From CAVYHJ01 sp963768165 [NCBI: uncultured bacterium] (GTDB lineage Bacteria; UBP4; UBA4092), in assembly GCA_963768165.1 (NCBI GenBank), contig CAVYHJ010000002.1, positions 496,001 through 560,000 on the forward strand: DNA of 64,000 nucleotides, written 5' to 3'. Positions 62,094-64,000 of the stretch are shown here, one piece after another (the first letter of the stretch is position 1; each line of letters starts with the position of its first letter). The position numbers and the translations under genes were made by a program. The notes below the pieces were generated by a model. It had not been told where the DNA came from. It did not search any database and saw nothing but the letters and a program-made list of their open reading frames with translations.

Positions 62094-63863
62094 TTACGAG
62101 TTGTTTATGTCATCCGGGTTTTTCTCCTGTTCGCGCTTAAATTCATCTGGATGTTTCTTCATCCATTCTTCATACGACATTTTTCCATGCCACCACATCC
62201 GGTTCACCGGATGTTCTTCACTCAAGACAAAGACATGGAACAAGTGCCAGATTAAAATTGCCAAAGTCGCAAGTACCGCTTCAAAGAAATGAATTAAAAC
62301 CGCCATATCAATAACCCATTTGGGCCAGGTCTGCATGAAATACTCTTTGAACCAGATAATCAAGCCCGTGGGAATCATAATCATGCCGCCCCACACGACC
62401 GCCCAATATTCCGATTTCTCTACAAACGTAAACCGCTCATAGTTCGGCAGTGTAGGTTTCCGGCCAATAAAGTAAAGGAGAGTATCCCGTAATTCGCGGG
62501 CGTCGCGTAATCGCGGGAGCAAATGATATAACTCTTGGCGTCCTTCTTTCGTAAACAGAATATAACAAAAATGAAATAAGCAAAGTCCGATAAACACCAA
62601 TGCGGCGGTTCGGTGTATCCATGAACGCATTTGGAATCCGCCAATGAGTTTGACAAAGAGTATCGAGAATGGGCTATCAGGGAAACTCTTGGCGAATCCG
62701 GTAATAACCAGAGTAATAAAACTTAACAACAATACGGCATGTTGAATTCTGGCATTTCGGTTCATTCGCTCGTACCCCAGAATCGGCGGGTTCAACATAA
62801 TTTCATGGCGCAGTTCCAATGCATTATAGAGCAGCATACTGAGGAGTGTGAGCGGAATCATGACCAGATAAAACCAGCGGATAGCAATAACCGTGGGGTC
62901 CGACATGTCCGCTTTATCCACATGAATTTTGGCTTTTGTCCAATTGATATTCGCTCTGGGATGACAGGCGGGTTGTCCGCATGTTTTTGGTAAATTGGCA
63001 AGATTGATAGAGGATGCCGGATCGGATTGCGGTCGTATATTATGAGCGGTATGGCAATCTATACACACTGCCGCTCGTTGATCTCCCAATTGATGAGCGG
63101 CTCCATGAAAAGTCTCCATATAGGTTTTTACCTTGGTCGGATCAATGTTATATTTCTTCATCATGCGCGCGGAAGCGTGGCAATCGGAACAGGTTTGCAC
63201 CACATTGGATTCCGAAACTGGAGAAGAAGTATCTGTTACTTTCTTAATATTATGTTCTCCGTGACAATCCGTACAGGTCGGCGCATCAAAAATTCCTTTT
63301 GCCAAAGCCCGGCCATGAACACTGGTTTTATAATCGGCATAGATTTCCAGATGGCAGGCACCGCAGGTTTTCGCCACATTGGGTTTGCTGACACGGGAGT
63401 TTAAGTCACCGGCATGTCGAATATCATGGGTCCCGTGACAGGATTTACAGGTGGGTGCGTTGGGATTTCCGTTCAATAGGGCTTTCCCATGGACACTATC
63501 ACGGTATTCGGCATATTTCTCCGTGTCGGGAGCACCGATTTTATTCCCCGCAAAATGACATCCGCTGCAATTGACCGGCTGGATATCTTTCTTATGCGGA
63601 ATGGTCGTGATATCCCGGTGGCAATCCGTGCATTGCCGGTTGTGATGCACCGATTGGTCGAATGTTTCTTTATCCACTGTCAGCGGTATGATTTGACCAT
63701 TGGGTAGGGTTTTTGTTAGTCCGGCTTTCCCATGACACATAAAACAGGCATTATTATCAATCGCAAAACCAGGAGATACCATGAAATGGTAATTGACTAA
63801 GAAAAATAAAAATATATATATCAATAATAAATTAAGAGAGAACTTGTAATAACTATTTTTCAT
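62094..63863 (-). CDS. Nine-heme cytochrome c fused to a cytochrome b561-type membrane domain
   Basis: A 589-residue respiratory protein. After a signal peptide or anchor (about residues 8-35) come eight CXXCH sites (CFMCH, CTDCH, CSGCH, CKSCH, CGACH, CTDCH, CSDCH, CIDCH) and one CGQPACH (CX4CH), all before residue 310. Two modules, each SVHG-x-AL and then APTC-x2-CHG, are repeats. From about residue 325 to 555, at least five membrane helices with spaced His (for example SWIHRTAALVFIGLCLFHFC and IHFFEAVLATLAILIWHLFH) form a di-heme b-type domain like the gamma subunit of formate dehydrogenase. It probably passes electrons between the quinone pool and the periplasm. Not in an operon with the 18-heme gene but likely functionally linked. 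Confidence 0.9.
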   Translation of the reverse strand: MKNSYYKFSLNLLLIYIFLFFLVNYHFMVSPGFAIDNNACFMCHGKAGLTKTLPNGQIIPLTVDKETFDQSVHHNRQCTDCHRDITTIPHKKDIQPVNCSGCHFAGNKIGAPDTEKYAEYRDSVHGKALLNGNPNAPTCKSCHGTHDIRHAGDLNSRVSKPNVAKTCGACHLEIYADYKTSVHGRALAKGIFDAPTCTDCHGEHNIKKVTDTSSPVSESNVVQTCSDCHASARMMKKYNIDPTKVKTYMETFHGAAHQLGDQRAAVCIDCHTAHNIRPQSDPASSINLANLPKTCGQPACHPRANINWTKAKIHVDKADMSDPTVIAIRWFYLVMIPLTLLSMLLYNALELRHEIMLNPPILGYERMNRNARIQHAVLLLSFITLVITGFAKSFPDSPFSILFVKLIGGFQMRSWIHRTAALVFIGLCLFHFCYILFTKEGRQELYHLLPRLRDARELRDTLLYFIGRKPTLPNYERFTFVEKSEYWAVVWGGMIMIPTGLIIWFKEYFMQTWPKWVIDMAVLIHFFEAVLATLAILIWHLFHVFVLSEEHPVNRMWWHGKMSYEEWMKKHPDEFKREQEKNPDDINNS

Positions 63864-63901
63864 AAAAATGACCTATTCTTTAACATATTATTCCTCAATA
63901 T

Positions 63902-63936
63902 GCGTCGGGAATGTAACGAAGTGAATTTCCCGACGC
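63902..63936. repeat. 35-nt hairpin repeat, perfect copy
   Basis: Arms GCGTCGGGAA (63902-63911) and TTCCCGACGC (63927-63936) around 15 nt. It lies in the 80-bp gap between the nine-heme gene and the partial upstream gene. Confidence 0.8.
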
Positions 63937-63943
63937 CAATATT

Positions 63944-64000
63944 TTATTTCTTGTGATAACGATCCTCAACCACTCTCTTTTCAAATGAATCGGCTAATTT
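63944..64000 (-). CDS. C-terminal end of a gene entering from the right
   Basis: The minus-strand frame from the window edge reads KLADSFEKRVVEDRYHKK and then TAA (63944-63946), 18 codons. It is too short to identify. It is on the same strand as the nine-heme gene, 80 nt upstream of it, so a related redox gene would be a fair guess. Confidence 0.5.
   Translation of the reverse strand, partial: KLADSFEKRVVEDRYHKK

Overview
The window comes from an uncultured Gram-negative bacterium of moderate GC (low forties by eye). Outer-membrane traits are visible: a heptose-1-phosphate adenylyltransferase, an O-antigen-ligase-type protein, an RlpA lipoprotein and Shine-Dalgarno-led genes. Several traits point to an anaerobic or facultative lifestyle: 18-, 9- and 4-heme cytochromes c, the siroheme-dependent heme route (AhbC and AhbD), a small sulfite-reductase-like protein and an NfnAB/SudAB-type flavoprotein pair. 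The phylum cannot be fixed from the sequence. No rRNA, phage, transposase or CRISPR array was seen.

Layout. 1-8.6 kb: secreted and TPR proteins, an orphan sugar-binding lipoprotein, then glycan genes (O-antigen ligase, GT4, GT2) and RlpA. 8.7-22.8 kb: a large plus-strand type IV pilus / type II secretion-like locus (PilB, PilT, second PilB, PilC, three minor pseudopilins, a GspK-like protein carrying a lamin-tail domain, a cohesin-like protein apparently cut by an amber codon, and five tandem GspG-like pseudopilins). No secretin, PilM/N/O or prepilin peptidase is present, so those parts must lie elsewhere. 23-28.6 kb: a minus-strand operon of four membrane GT-C glycosyltransferases, three of them tandem paralogues. 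28.9-35.6 kb: a group-2 sigma factor, a SIMPL protein, and a housekeeping operon (YicC, Gmk, CoaBC, a second PilT/PilU ATPase, family-4 uracil-DNA glycosylase). 36-46.6 kb: a long gene-free stretch, a 1164-residue LVIVP-repeat surface protein, an SLC13/RCK transporter, HldE-type adenylyltransferase, a UvrD/PcrA helicase with its C-terminal Tudor-like tail encoded as a separate gene, GatC, and tRNA-Thr(CGT).

46.8-56.2 kb: a minus-strand redox region, transcribed as NfnA/B-type flavoproteins, AhbC, siroheme sulfite-reductase-like protein, AhbD, 18-heme NapC-type cytochrome, tetraheme cytochrome, TPR protein. These fit one theme: make heme from siroheme, supply electrons from NAD(P)H, and assemble a periplasmic multiheme conduit. 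A 9-heme cytochrome fused to a b561-type membrane domain (62.1-63.9 kb) probably serves the same respiratory chain. 57-62 kb holds two tiny genes, a nuclease/Schlafen-type helicase that looks like a defence gene, DUF6504, and TrpB2.

The gene-free stretches are unusually structured. At least four dispersed repeat families occur: a 35-nt hairpin with arms GCRTCGGGAA and TTCCCGAYGC (six copies or relatives), arrays of 11-bp iterons around RCGGAGATGAA (three loci), palindromes around ATGAASGAGATC (two loci), and hairpins centred on GGTT-TC-AACC. They are the most novel-looking non-coding signal here. On the protein side the strongest candidates for something undescribed are the pseudopilin locus and the siroheme/multiheme redox region.
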